Positions 19,046 through 28,046 of a DNA stretch of 64,000 bases are shown here, in pieces. The position numbers and the translations under genes were made by a program. The notes under the pieces are model-generated. The model was not told where the DNA came from, searched no databases, and saw only the letters and a program-made list of their open reading frames with translations. Each line of letters starts with the position of its first letter. Position 1 is the first letter of the stretch. The DNA lies in contig JAFGJT010000008.1 of the NCBI GenBank assembly GCA_016928915.1, forward strand, positions 1 to 64,000, read 5' to 3'. The stretch comes from Candidatus Peregrinibacteria bacterium (lineage in GTDB: Bacteria > Patescibacteriota > Gracilibacteria > UBA1369 > PNNO01).

Positions 19046-22000
19046 ATGTCTACGAAAGCAACAGTAAAAGAAAAAATCAAAAAAACATTTGAAAATGTTG
19101 ATGCCAAACCGCTTACCCGGATTGAAAGGGATAAACTTTCAAGAGAGGTGATTTTGGGATGGTATAAGGCGAACAGGCTTGAAAAATTAAAAGCCCTTCA
19201 GTATGAACTTATCGCCATGACTTTAAGCGAACGCGATAAAGTAAAGGAAAAAATTTTAGCGAACACAAAAAAAGAGCTCGCCAAAGAAAAAGAGCTTACA
19301 GCTGCGGAAAAAGAAAAAAGAGCCGAGCAGTTCGCGCAGGATGTAATTAACATTGCCGACGGAAAAGGACACATTGAAAAAATAGCTAAAAGGTATAACC
19401 AACAGGCGGAGCAGGAAAAAATGTTTTACGCGCATCTTAAGACTTTTGTCGGCAAAAACAAGGAACGAAAGCAGCTTCAGGGGCTTGCCAAACAAAAACA
19501 GGTTAAAGAACTTATAGATATCGTTAAGCAGAATAATCCCGCTTTGGGCAAGAACATTGATATGGCAATAAAAGACGGCAATATGGATGAATTTAAAAAA
19601 ATGCTTGCGCAAGGTTCGCAAATGGGTGGGATTTTTAAGTTTTCACCGGACGATGTTGAACAGTATCTTTCAGCGGCCGTGCTAGGGGACGGCTTTAAAA
19701 GTAAAATCGGGTGGGGGCCCGCTGATACTCTTTTAAATCACTGGGACAAATTTAGAAAAATCGGGCATTCATATGTTTTAAAAAAATGTGTTAAGCAGAT
19801 GAGTACACCCGAGGTGAAAATCCCGTTTATGCTTGTTTTACAGCTTTCCAACCTTACGCTTGCGAAGTTAAAAGAAATGGACGGATTAATGCAGTCAAAA
19901 AAATATCTTTTGGAAAATAAAGATAAAAAAACCGTCCTTGATTTGAAAAGGTTAAAATTTATTGAATTGCTGCATGTTTTTAGAGAAAAACTTGAACAAA
20001 GAATCGCAGAAAAGCAGATCGCGGAAAAGTATCAGCCCTTATTAAGGAAATATCTTGAGCAGAAAAATTTGCCTCAGCAGGAGGTTGATAAAATCGTTTT
20101 AAATTCAAAAATTGATGACTTAAGGGTTCTTCATATATTGGACATTGCATATGAGACCGAAGGAAGGGAGGGCGAATGGTTTATTCATGCGCTGTCACGT
20201 TCAAAAACAATGTGGCGTGCTTATAAAGTTATGTTCAGGGAGTCGGCAAGCGTACAGAGAACTTATGCGGCGTATCATTATAACCGTCTGGTTAACCGCG
20301 AAGTTATGAAGTTTAGAAGCCAGTCAAAAAAATGGGGTATGGAACAGATCGGCAAAGAAATTGATAAACTTGAAAAGAAAGCCGCTATAAGACCTCAGTC
20401 CGAAATGATCCATTACGAAAGCACAAAAGTTCTGGATCAAGAAATGCTCCATCACGACAATACCGTTAAGCAGTATCATCTGCTTTCCGTACGGACCAGC
20501 CAGATTATGACAAAACAGGCAAAAGAACTTTTAGGTATTACAAAATCCATTGAAGCCCTGCGAAATTCCGAAGGCGGCAAATTTTTAACATCTTCGCTGG
20601 AAAGCATGAAAACCGGGGATGTTGACGGAATTTTAAAAAAACTTCATCCGGAAAAAACAGCAGCCGAACTTGCAGGTTTTAAAAGAAAGATGACAGGTAT
20701 GGATTTGATAAGAGCTTATACCGAAAAAGCGGTTGAATTTAAAACAATGCAGGATACAACGCGTGCCAGATTCGCCGTTCTTTCAAACAATATTGAAAAA
20801 GGCATAGGCCAGTTTGACAGGCAGTGGGAAGCCACTGTTGAGGCGCATAAAGGCAAAAGAAAACTTCAGCAGATTGAAAAAGGCATTCAGGAAATCGGTG
20901 AAAGGCAGAGGCCGAGTGCATACTGGGCGAAAAAATTGGCATTGCCGGCCGTATTTTTGGGTTATGAAGGATACAGAGCCGTTACCGGGAAACAAAAGGC
21001 CCAGGAAATGGTATGGAACATGGGTGAAGCCATAGGCGGATTTGTTCCCGTACTGGGAACAGCTTTGGATTTTAGGGCCGCTATTAAAGGAACAACTTTA
21101 GCCGGGAAAAGGCTTTCATGGAAAGAAAGAGGCGTACATGTGCTGTTTGCCGGTGTGGGGCTTATTGCCGACGGAGCAATGATTCTTGGCGGGCTTGGCG
21201 CAGCGCTGCGTGCGGGTATCGGAGGTTTGCGTACGGGAAGAAGAGCACTTGAAATCGGGCGCAACGCAAAAACAATAAATCAGATTGCAAATATAAATCA
21301 GGGAGCTACATGGGTGCAGAGAATGGGAGGCAGAGTTGCTTCGTTTTTTAACAAAGCTCATAAAGCCGAGACCGCAACAGATGCCTTAATAACGGCCAGG
21401 GCTTACGGTCAGGCAAATATTGTAAGCAGATTAAAAAAACTGGATGCCGCTGCTTTTGGAAAACTGGATGATGTTGCTGATCTTAAAGGTCTTGATGCAA
21501 TAATTGACGCAGCCAAAATGCAGGGCAAATCATCAAGAGAAATTGAGCTCTTGATGCAGTACAGAAAAACTTTTGAGGCTGCCGGAGGAGTTAGTTATAT
21601 AAAAATGTTCAGAAAAACCGGCCGCACTCTTGAAGTACCCCAGAATATAATCGGCAGGACATGGCTTAGAACAAAACAGGCTTTTCAGGAAGCAAAATCG
21701 TGGTTTATGGGTATAGGCGTTCCCGCGGAAACTTTGCGTGAATACGAAAGAACGTTTGATGTTGTACAGACCGCACGAAATGCCAAAGAAAAGGCTGTAA
21801 CAAATCTTACTGAAACTCTCGGCAAACTTGGATCAAAAGAAAAAGAAGCATTAAGGCTTAAAAAACAAATCACGGATAAAGTTAAGGGAGGAGCCGGCGC
21901 GGATTATGTAAAGGCGGTTGATGAATTATCCGAAGCCACAAAGAAACATCAGGCTTTAACTGACCAGTATAAATTATATAATCAGCATAAAAAGATTTTG

Positions 22001-22921
22001 AAAAAGGCACTGGACGGTAAAAAGGTTAATCCCGTTGACCTTGAAGCCGCAAAAAGAGCATTTAATTTACCCGCTTTAAAAAGCCCAACTGTTTCAAGTG
22101 GTGATTTGAATCATGTTGAAACAATAATCAAGAATCACGGCAAAAAAACCGCAAGCGCAAATAAAACCGTTAAAACAACTAAAAGTGAGGTTGAGCGAAC
22201 AGGCAAATCCCTTGGGAATAAACCCGCGAATCAAAAATGGAAAAATGAATTTGATGAAGCAAACACGGAATTGCAAAAACTTCAGCACCAGAAAACTGCA
22301 AACAAAGATATTATAAGAGCCCAAAATCAGGTTATTGAAACCGCAAGTTCAACAAGGTCCATGATTGAAATGGAAATGATGGCCAAAGCGGACGCGTGGG
22401 TATCGCGCAGCCATTTAATGTCAACCGCGGCAAAATATCTGCAGATAGGCGGTATGGCGAGTGTTGGTTTGTGGGCCGTATCAGCGGGCAAATTCGGTGC
22501 GGCAGAACAAATTAAGGTTGCAGGTGCGGCAGCGGCTGCGGGCGGAACGGTAGTTGGTAAAGTTGGCGAAGAGATCTTTATTAAAGATCATTCTCCTTCT
22601 CCTGCAATTGACAACATAGTTGAAAATCATGTCGCAAACATTGCGCGAAAACAAAAATACAAGGGCATGCTTGATCAAATGACCAAAAAAGGCGAGGATG
22701 TTGATCAGTATTTTATAAGGCACTGGCAGGATGAGCAGGTGCAGGAACTTGCGCGGGAAAGAGGTCTTTATGAAAAGATTCAGGAAAAACTTTCAAAAAT
22801 GGGCGGTGCTGTAAAAGAAGGTGCTTACGGCGTGCGCGGCTTTTTAAAAGGCGCCGCAACAAAAATTGAGGTGACAGCCTCGGATGCGGCAAAAAAAGTT
22901 AAGGAAAAAATGGGCGGATAA
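19046..22921 (+). CDS. Giant uncharacterised protein, 1291 aa, with a hydrophobic segment resembling a pretoxin-TG region
   Basis: N-terminus LTRIERDKLSREVILGWYKANRLEKLKALQ... homologous to LTKRDAEKISRETIIAWYRARRMEKFQDLK of ORF 16602; internal GGFVPVLGTALDFRAAIKGTTLAGKRLSWKERG. Confidence 0.85.
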   Translation: MSTKATVKEKIKKTFENVDAKPLTRIERDKLSREVILGWYKANRLEKLKALQYELIAMTLSERDKVKEKILANTKKELAKEKELTAAEKEKRAEQFAQDVINIADGKGHIEKIAKRYNQQAEQEKMFYAHLKTFVGKNKERKQLQGLAKQKQVKELIDIVKQNNPALGKNIDMAIKDGNMDEFKKMLAQGSQMGGIFKFSPDDVEQYLSAAVLGDGFKSKIGWGPADTLLNHWDKFRKIGHSYVLKKCVKQMSTPEVKIPFMLVLQLSNLTLAKLKEMDGLMQSKKYLLENKDKKTVLDLKRLKFIELLHVFREKLEQRIAEKQIAEKYQPLLRKYLEQKNLPQQEVDKIVLNSKIDDLRVLHILDIAYETEGREGEWFIHALSRSKTMWRAYKVMFRESASVQRTYAAYHYNRLVNREVMKFRSQSKKWGMEQIGKEIDKLEKKAAIRPQSEMIHYESTKVLDQEMLHHDNTVKQYHLLSVRTSQIMTKQAKELLGITKSIEALRNSEGGKFLTSSLESMKTGDVDGILKKLHPEKTAAELAGFKRKMTGMDLIRAYTEKAVEFKTMQDTTRARFAVLSNNIEKGIGQFDRQWEATVEAHKGKRKLQQIEKGIQEIGERQRPSAYWAKKLALPAVFLGYEGYRAVTGKQKAQEMVWNMGEAIGGFVPVLGTALDFRAAIKGTTLAGKRLSWKERGVHVLFAGVGLIADGAMILGGLGAALRAGIGGLRTGRRALEIGRNAKTINQIANINQGATWVQRMGGRVASFFNKAHKAETATDALITARAYGQANIVSRLKKLDAAAFGKLDDVADLKGLDAIIDAAKMQGKSSREIELLMQYRKTFEAAGGVSYIKMFRKTGRTLEVPQNIIGRTWLRTKQAFQEAKSWFMGIGVPAETLREYERTFDVVQTARNAKEKAVTNLTETLGKLGSKEKEALRLKKQITDKVKGGAGADYVKAVDELSEATKKHQALTDQYKLYNQHKKILKKALDGKKVNPVDLEAAKRAFNLPALKSPTVSSGDLNHVETIIKNHGKKTASANKTVKTTKSEVERTGKSLGNKPANQKWKNEFDEANTELQKLQHQKTANKDIIRAQNQVIETASSTRSMIEMEMMAKADAWVSRSHLMSTAAKYLQIGGMASVGLWAVSAGKFGAAEQIKVAGAAAAAGGTVVGKVGEEIFIKDHSPSPAIDNIVENHVANIARKQKYKGMLDQMTKKGEDVDQYFIRHWQDEQVQELARERGLYEKIQEKLSKMGGAVKEGAYGVRGFLKGAATKIEVTASDAAKKVKEKMGG

Positions 22922-22947
22922 TTCTTTATTTTTTAACAACTACAAAT

Positions 22948-23184
22948 ATGTTTACACTATTACTCAAAAACAACATCGGCAAAATAATAATCATGGTTTT
23001 GGTGCGGGCAGTTGAAATCACGGTGCTTTATTTTTTAAGCTTATGGATATGGAGCAAAATGCCCGAACCTTACAGAATGATTACTATTGTGCTGTTGGCT
23101 GTTGCCTATGCGGCGTATTTTATTGTCGCGCTGATTAACGACTATAAATATATATATAACAACTACGATGAGCCGGTTGTGTAA
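22948..23184 (+). CDS. Small membrane protein of unknown function
   Basis: 78 aa with two predicted TM helices (ITVLYFLSLWIW; MITIVLLAVAYAAYFIVALI); co-directional with the giant genes. Confidence 0.6.
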   Translation: MFTLLLKNNIGKIIIMVLVRAVEITVLYFLSLWIWSKMPEPYRMITIVLLAVAYAAYFIVALINDYKYIYNNYDEPVV

Positions 23185-23245
23185 AACGACGCCTTAGCGG
23201 CGGAAGAGTTTAAGAAGGTACGGAAATTTTATTGCTTATAAAGAG

Positions 23246-23277
23246 TCCATCCCGTAAAATGCGGGGTGGATTTTTTA
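23246..23277 (+). terminator. Rho-independent terminator ending giant-protein locus 1
   Basis: TCCATCCCG-taaaatg-CGGGGTGGA-TTTTTT. Confidence 0.8.
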
Positions 23278-23289
23278 ACAAACAATAAT

Positions 23290-23769
23290 ATGATTTTTGA
23301 CGGTGTCCGCGAAAAAACCCTTGTGCTTGTAAAGCCCGACGCCATACAAAGAGGCTTAATCGGCGAAATTGTTGCCCGTTTTGAAAGAAAAGGTTTAAAG
23401 CTTGTTGGAATTAAAATGATGAACCTTAATGACGAAGTTTTAAAAGAACATTACGCCCATCTTGCCGACAAACCGTTTTTTGCAAGTCTGAAAAATTTTA
23501 TGAAAAGTTCGCCGGTAATCGCAATGTGCTGGGAAGGGCTTGAAGTTGTAAGCGCGGTGCGTTTGTTATGCGGCATCACCAAAGCACGGGCCGCCGAAGC
23601 CGGTTCAATCCGCGGAGATTTTGCAATGAGCGTTTCGTGCAATGTGGTGCATGCGTCCGATACCGTTGATAACGCGAAACGGGAAGTTGCAAGGTTTTTT
23701 ACGGAAGACGAATTGCAGGATTACAGAAAGTCGGAATATGAGCATGTTTATGCAGAGGACGAGAGATGA
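23290..23769 (+). CDS. ndk: Nucleoside diphosphate kinase
   Basis: EKTLVLVKPDAIQRGLIGEIVARFERKGLKLVGIKMM...; active-site NVVHASDT (NxxHxSD). Confidence 0.95.
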   Translation: MIFDGVREKTLVLVKPDAIQRGLIGEIVARFERKGLKLVGIKMMNLNDEVLKEHYAHLADKPFFASLKNFMKSSPVIAMCWEGLEVVSAVRLLCGITKARAAEAGSIRGDFAMSVSCNVVHASDTVDNAKREVARFFTEDELQDYRKSEYEHVYAEDER

Positions 23770-23780
23770 TTTTTAGTAGA

Positions 23781-23829
23781 ACCATCCGATGGTTTGCAAC
23801 CATCCGATGGTCTTTAACCATCCGATGGT
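23781..23829. repeat. Three 13-bp perfect palindromic iterons (ACCATCCGATGGT), 18 bp period
   Basis: Copies at 23781-23793, 23799-23811 and 23817-23829. Confidence 0.9.
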
Positions 23830-24664
23830 GCTTCAAAGCCGCAATAAAGTTTTGCCTTTAAATAAGCCGATTGTCATGGGCGTTCTTAATCTCACCCCGG
23901 ATTCTTTTTCGGACGGCGGCAGGTTTTTTGACAAACATAAAGCAGTTGCGCGCTTTGAGCAGATGATTGCCGAAGGAGCTGATATTATAGATTTAGGCGC
24001 CGAATCAACCGGCCCGGGATCAAAAGAAGTTTCGCAGGATGAAGAATCGGCAAGAATTATTCCTGTTATCAAAACGGTTCGTAAACTGTCGGATATCTGG
24101 ATTTCAATTGACACTTATAAATCCGAAGTTGCGGAAATGGCTCTTAAAGCCGGCGCCGATATGGTAAACGATGTCCTCGCTCTGCGCGGCGACAACCGGA
24201 TGGCTGAAGTTATCTCTAAACATAACGTGCCCGTTGTTCTGATGTATTCCAAAGACGCAACCGGCCGGACAACAGGCGCAAAAAAAGAGTATAAAGATGT
24301 AATTGGGTATATTAATAATTTTTTTGAGGAGAGAATAAAATTCGCACAGAGCAGCGGCATCAAAAAAGAACAGATAATTCTTGACCCGGGGCAGGGGGCT
24401 TTTGTAAGCGGCGAGCCAAAATATTCGTTTCAAATATTAAAACGTCTTAAAGAATTTAGTGATTTTAAACTCCCAATTTTAATCGGTCCCTCAAGAAAAT
24501 CTTTTATCGGGCTCACTTTAAACCTTCCGCTTCATGAAAGGCTTGAAGGTTCGCTTGCGTGCGCGGCGGTTGCTTTAATGAACGGCGCAAAAATAATCCG
24601 CGCGCATGATGTTAAAGCCACCCGAAGAGTTGTTGATATGGTGCATGCAATTATTTCAAGCTGA
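23789..24664 (+). CDS. folP: Dihydropteroate synthase (start ambiguous: 23789, 23807 or 23825)
   Basis: PIVMGVLNLTPDSFSDGGRFFD..., DIIDLGAESTGPGS, ILDPGQGAF, ILIGPSRKSFI. Confidence 0.95.
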   Translation: MVCNHPMVFNHPMVLQSRNKVLPLNKPIVMGVLNLTPDSFSDGGRFFDKHKAVARFEQMIAEGADIIDLGAESTGPGSKEVSQDEESARIIPVIKTVRKLSDIWISIDTYKSEVAEMALKAGADMVNDVLALRGDNRMAEVISKHNVPVVLMYSKDATGRTTGAKKEYKDVIGYINNFFEERIKFAQSSGIKKEQIILDPGQGAFVSGEPKYSFQILKRLKEFSDFKLPILIGPSRKSFIGLTLNLPLHERLEGSLACAAVALMNGAKIIRAHDVKATRRVVDMVHAIISS

Positions 24665-24735
24665 TAAATCCAAAGTTTTATTTGCATATTTATTATTTTT
24701 AGACCTATATTTAACCTGTAATAACAATTGGTTAA

Positions 24736-25089
24736 ATGTTTGTTACGAAAGAGTTTACATTTGATGCGGCGCACAAACTTATTGATTATCACGGCAAGTG
24801 CGAGCACCTGCACGGGCATACTTATAAACTGCACGTGACTGTTGAAGGCAAAATTAAGAAAAACGGGCTGGTTGTTGATTTCCTTGATCTTAAAAAATTT
24901 GTTAATGACAAAGTTCTTGCAAAACTTGATCATTCCTATTTAAATGATTTTTTTAAAAATCCGTCGGCTGAAAATATTGTTAAATGGATTTGGACCCGGC
25001 TTAAAGATATAAAAAAATATAATGTTAAATTGTATGAGATTGTTTTATGGGAAAATCCGACTTCGTTTGTAACTTACCGCGGCAAATAA
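24736..25089 (+). CDS. COG0720 6-pyruvoyl-tetrahydropterin synthase / QueD-like protein
   Basis: FTFDAAHKLIDYHGKCEHLHGHTYKLHVTVEG, LDHSYLND. Confidence 0.92.
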   Translation: MFVTKEFTFDAAHKLIDYHGKCEHLHGHTYKLHVTVEGKIKKNGLVVDFLDLKKFVNDKVLAKLDHSYLNDFFKNPSAENIVKWIWTRLKDIKKYNVKLYEIVLWENPTSFVTYRGK

Positions 25090-25098
25090 CGTAAATTT

Positions 25099-25653
25099 AT
25101 GAAAGAAATTGAACGAAAAATATTTGATATTGATACAAAAGCTGTTTCTTTGAAATTATTAAAAATGGGCGCAAAAATTTTATTTAAGGGGATTGTGCGC
25201 GTTAAATATTTTGACACGAAAAAAGGAGATATACGAAAAAAACACAACCTGCTGCGCGTCAGACAGCTTGGCGAAAAGAGGGTTGAGGTTTGTTTTAAAT
25301 GCAACAAAAGAGTAAAAGACGGGTGCAAGATTTATGATGAATGTGAGTTTTTTGCGTATGATTTTGATAGAGTTTCAAGATTTTTTGAAAAATTGGGATA
25401 TGTATGTACCTGTTATTATGAAAAAAAACGCACGGAGTTTAATCTTAAAAATATCAAAATTGAAATGGACGAATATCCCCGCATAAAACCGTTTATTGAG
25501 ATTGAAGCCTCTTCCGTAAAAAAGATCAATGACCTGATAAATGAGCTCGGTCTTGAAAAAAACGAAGCGTCATCCGAAACAATCAACGAAGTTTTAAAAA
25601 GAAAATATCCAAAAATATCTTTAAATAATCTAACGTTTAAAAAGAGCAAATGA
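25099..25653 (+). CDS. CYTH-domain protein (adenylate cyclase class IV / thiamine-triphosphatase-like)
   Basis: EIERKIFDID (ExExK), LLRVRQLGEKRVEVCFK, YEKKRTEF, IEMDEYPRIKPFIEIE. Confidence 0.85.
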   Translation: MKEIERKIFDIDTKAVSLKLLKMGAKILFKGIVRVKYFDTKKGDIRKKHNLLRVRQLGEKRVEVCFKCNKRVKDGCKIYDECEFFAYDFDRVSRFFEKLGYVCTCYYEKKRTEFNLKNIKIEMDEYPRIKPFIEIEASSVKKINDLINELGLEKNEASSETINEVLKRKYPKISLNNLTFKKSK

Positions 25654-26150
25654 TTTATACGGCTTATTTTTCTCTTGGATCCAATATTGGCAGAAGAAAA
25701 GATAATCTTAAGCATGCATTAAAATTATTGGATGAATGCGGAATAGAAATTACAAAAAAGTCCTTATTATACGAAACCAAGGCTATATCAAAAATCAAAC
25801 AGAGGGATTTTTTCAACATTTGTATAGAAGCAAAAACGGAAATTGCACCAGATAAATTATTAAAAATTTGCAAATCCATCGAGAAGCAGATGGGCAGGAA
25901 ACCGCACAAAACAAATAAAAACGGTTTTTATGAGCCGCGTATAATAGATATAGACATACTGCTGTACGGCCAAAAAATTATCAGAAAGAGAAATTTAATT
26001 ATTCCGCATAAAAATATGCATATGCGCCGCTTTGTTCTTGAGCCTTTAAATGAAATTGACCCGTACATCAATCATCCGGTGCTTCATAAGAGCGTGAAAG
26101 AGTTATTAAATGAATGTCAGGATAAGAGTGAGGTGACAAGGCATCTGTAG
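25650..26150 (+). CDS. folK: 2-amino-4-hydroxy-6-hydroxymethyldihydropteridine diphosphokinase
   Basis: AYFSLGSNIGRRKDNLKHALKLL, FYEPRIIDIDILLYGQ, LIIPHKNMHMRRFVLEPLNEI. Confidence 0.93.
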   Translation: MIYTAYFSLGSNIGRRKDNLKHALKLLDECGIEITKKSLLYETKAISKIKQRDFFNICIEAKTEIAPDKLLKICKSIEKQMGRKPHKTNKNGFYEPRIIDIDILLYGQKIIRKRNLIIPHKNMHMRRFVLEPLNEIDPYINHPVLHKSVKELLNECQDKSEVTRHL

Positions 26151-26151
26151 G

Positions 26152-26224
26152 AATTAAAGCAAATAATAAAAAAACAGATATATTCAACAGTAAAATTTTA
26201 TAGTAATCTGTTTTTGCTTAATTT
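26152..26224. repeat. Intergenic imperfect inverted repeat
   Basis: AATTAAAGCAAA(taataa)AAAAACAGAT ... ATCTGTTTTTGCTTAATTT, spanning the folK-transketolase gap. Confidence 0.65.
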
Positions 26225-26229
26225 AATAA

Positions 26230-27072
26230 ATGTCGGATCCAAAAGAACTCCACAAAAAGGCGACGCAGCTGCGCATTGAATGCCTTAAATCAATTCACAA
26301 GGCACAATCCGGGCATACCGGAGGCTCAATGTCGGCCATGGATATTCTTGTTACACTTTATTACGGCGATCTGGGCGGCGATCCGATTATGAAATATAAT
26401 CCGCAGAAGCCCGACTGGGAGGATCAGGATTATTTTATTCTTTCAAAGGGACATGCTGCACCGGCATTATATGCGATTCTCGCCGATATTGGTTATTTTG
26501 AGAAAAGCGAGCTTGATTATTTAAGGCAGGTAAACGCTCTTTTGCAGGGGCATCCTGTTATTAAAACCCCGGGAGTTACAATGACAACCGGATCGCTCGG
26601 TCAGGGTTTTGCGGCTGCGCACGGTCTTGCTTTGAGCCTTAAAATGGATCACAAGAAAAATATTGTTTTTACAATGCTCGGTGACGGTGAGCTTCAGGAA
26701 GGCATCGTATGGGAAACCGCAATGTCGGCTGCTCAGTTTAAATCTGAAAATTTTATTGCATTTATAGACAACAACGAAATCCAGCTGGACGGATTTACAA
26801 GAAGCATAATGAATGTTGAGCCGATTATTGATAAATTCGCGTCTTTTGGCTGGAGAACTATTCCGGTAAAAAACGGGCATGATTTTAACGAGCTGCTGAC
26901 AGCTGTAGAAAAAGCCCTTATTCCTTCAAGAAAACCAACCGTCATTGTATGCAATACCATTAAAGGCAAAGGAGTTGCGTTTGCCGAAAGAAATCCCAGT
27001 TATCACGGAGTCGCTTTAAGTAAAGAAGAAATGCAGGTTGCAATACCGGCCCTTGAAAAAGAACTTACCTGA
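26230..27072 (+). CDS. Transketolase, N-terminal (TPP-binding) subunit
   Basis: AQSGHTGGSMSAMDILVTLYYGDLGGDP..., FILSKGHAAPALYA, GSLGQGFAAAHGLALS, LGDGELQEGIVWE. Confidence 0.93.
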   Translation: MSDPKELHKKATQLRIECLKSIHKAQSGHTGGSMSAMDILVTLYYGDLGGDPIMKYNPQKPDWEDQDYFILSKGHAAPALYAILADIGYFEKSELDYLRQVNALLQGHPVIKTPGVTMTTGSLGQGFAAAHGLALSLKMDHKKNIVFTMLGDGELQEGIVWETAMSAAQFKSENFIAFIDNNEIQLDGFTRSIMNVEPIIDKFASFGWRTIPVKNGHDFNELLTAVEKALIPSRKPTVIVCNTIKGKGVAFAERNPSYHGVALSKEEMQVAIPALEKELT

Positions 27073-27078
27073 TAAATT

Positions 27079-27558
27079 ATGAAATCTTTTTTTTCCAGTA
27101 TTTTGATTTTGTTCTTTATGTCGCCGTTTAATATTTCAGGCGATTCAATGGAGCCTGTGTTTTCGGACGGAGATATTATTATGACGGAATCTTTAACATA
27201 TATGCTTGAAGATCCGGCAAGAGGAGATATTATTGTTTTTTTCGGTACGGATGAACCCGATAAGTATTTTGTTAAAAGGATTATCGGGCTGCCGGGCGAA
27301 ACGATCAAAATCAGCGAAGATAATGTTTATCTGATTAATGATAAAGGAGAACAGTCCAGGATAGAAGAATTTTATCTTAACAAACAAGCAAAAGCGTATT
27401 CGTTAAGGCAGATCGACGGCACGGTTTATGAGGTTCCCGCAGACTCTTATTTTGTTCTGGGAGACAACAGGGATTCAAGCTTTGATTCGCGAACCTGGCA
27501 CTCTCCGTTTGTTCCCAAAAATAATATTGTCGGCAAGTATTATTTTGTGCTATTTTAG
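27079..27558 (+). CDS. lepB: Signal peptidase I
   Basis: ISGDSMEPVFSDGDII (catalytic Ser), FVKRIIGLPGETI (catalytic Lys), FVLGDNRDSSFDSRTW. Confidence 0.9.
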   Translation: MKSFFSSILILFFMSPFNISGDSMEPVFSDGDIIMTESLTYMLEDPARGDIIVFFGTDEPDKYFVKRIIGLPGETIKISEDNVYLINDKGEQSRIEEFYLNKQAKAYSLRQIDGTVYEVPADSYFVLGDNRDSSFDSRTWHSPFVPKNNIVGKYYFVLF

Positions 27559-27582
27559 CTTCCTATATTTTAATCTACCAAT

Positions 27583-28041
27583 ATGCTTCGAAAAATTCTA
27601 AAATTCATACTGATAATCGTACTTATTATTATCGTATATCTTTTGATAGTAAATTATTGGCCAAAAGGAGAAAGCAAAGTTGTATTTAACACCGCTTCCG
27701 GAGCCCATGAATATACGGTGGAGATTTCCGACAATAAAGATACAAGAACAAAAGGTTTAATGGAAAGAGAAAGCCTTGAACAAGGTAAAGGCATGATCTT
27801 TATTTTTGAGGAGGAAAGAATACCCGCTTTTTGGATGCAGAACATGAAGTTCCCTCTGGATATAATTTTTTTGGACAAGAATTTTAAGGTTGTTGATTAT
27901 TTTGAAAATGTTCCGGCCTGCAAAGCTGATCCCTGTCCGCATTATCTGCCATCTACAAATTCACAGTATGTGGTTGAAGTTAACGCCGGCACAATCAAAG
28001 AAATCGGATTAACCAGAGGAGATATTGTTGAGTACAAATAG
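27583..28041 (+). CDS. DUF192-family membrane-anchored protein
   Basis: TM helix then RTKGLMERESLEQGKGMIFIFEEERIPAFWMQNMKFPLDIIFLD, typical DUF192. Confidence 0.88.
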   Translation: MLRKILKFILIIVLIIIVYLLIVNYWPKGESKVVFNTASGAHEYTVEISDNKDTRTKGLMERESLEQGKGMIFIFEEERIPAFWMQNMKFPLDIIFLDKNFKVVDYFENVPACKADPCPHYLPSTNSQYVVEVNAGTIKEIGLTRGDIVEYK

Positions 28042-28046
28042 CAGGT

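Noticed and set aside
10142-23184. Prophage or tailed-phage structural operon
   Set aside because: No terminase, portal, capsid, tail, lysis or integrase motifs seen despite the long tape-measure-like coiled coils.
23781-23829. CRISPR-like array at the palindromic iterons
   Set aside because: Repeats of 13 bp with 5 bp spacers inside a coding start and no cas genes; not a CRISPR.
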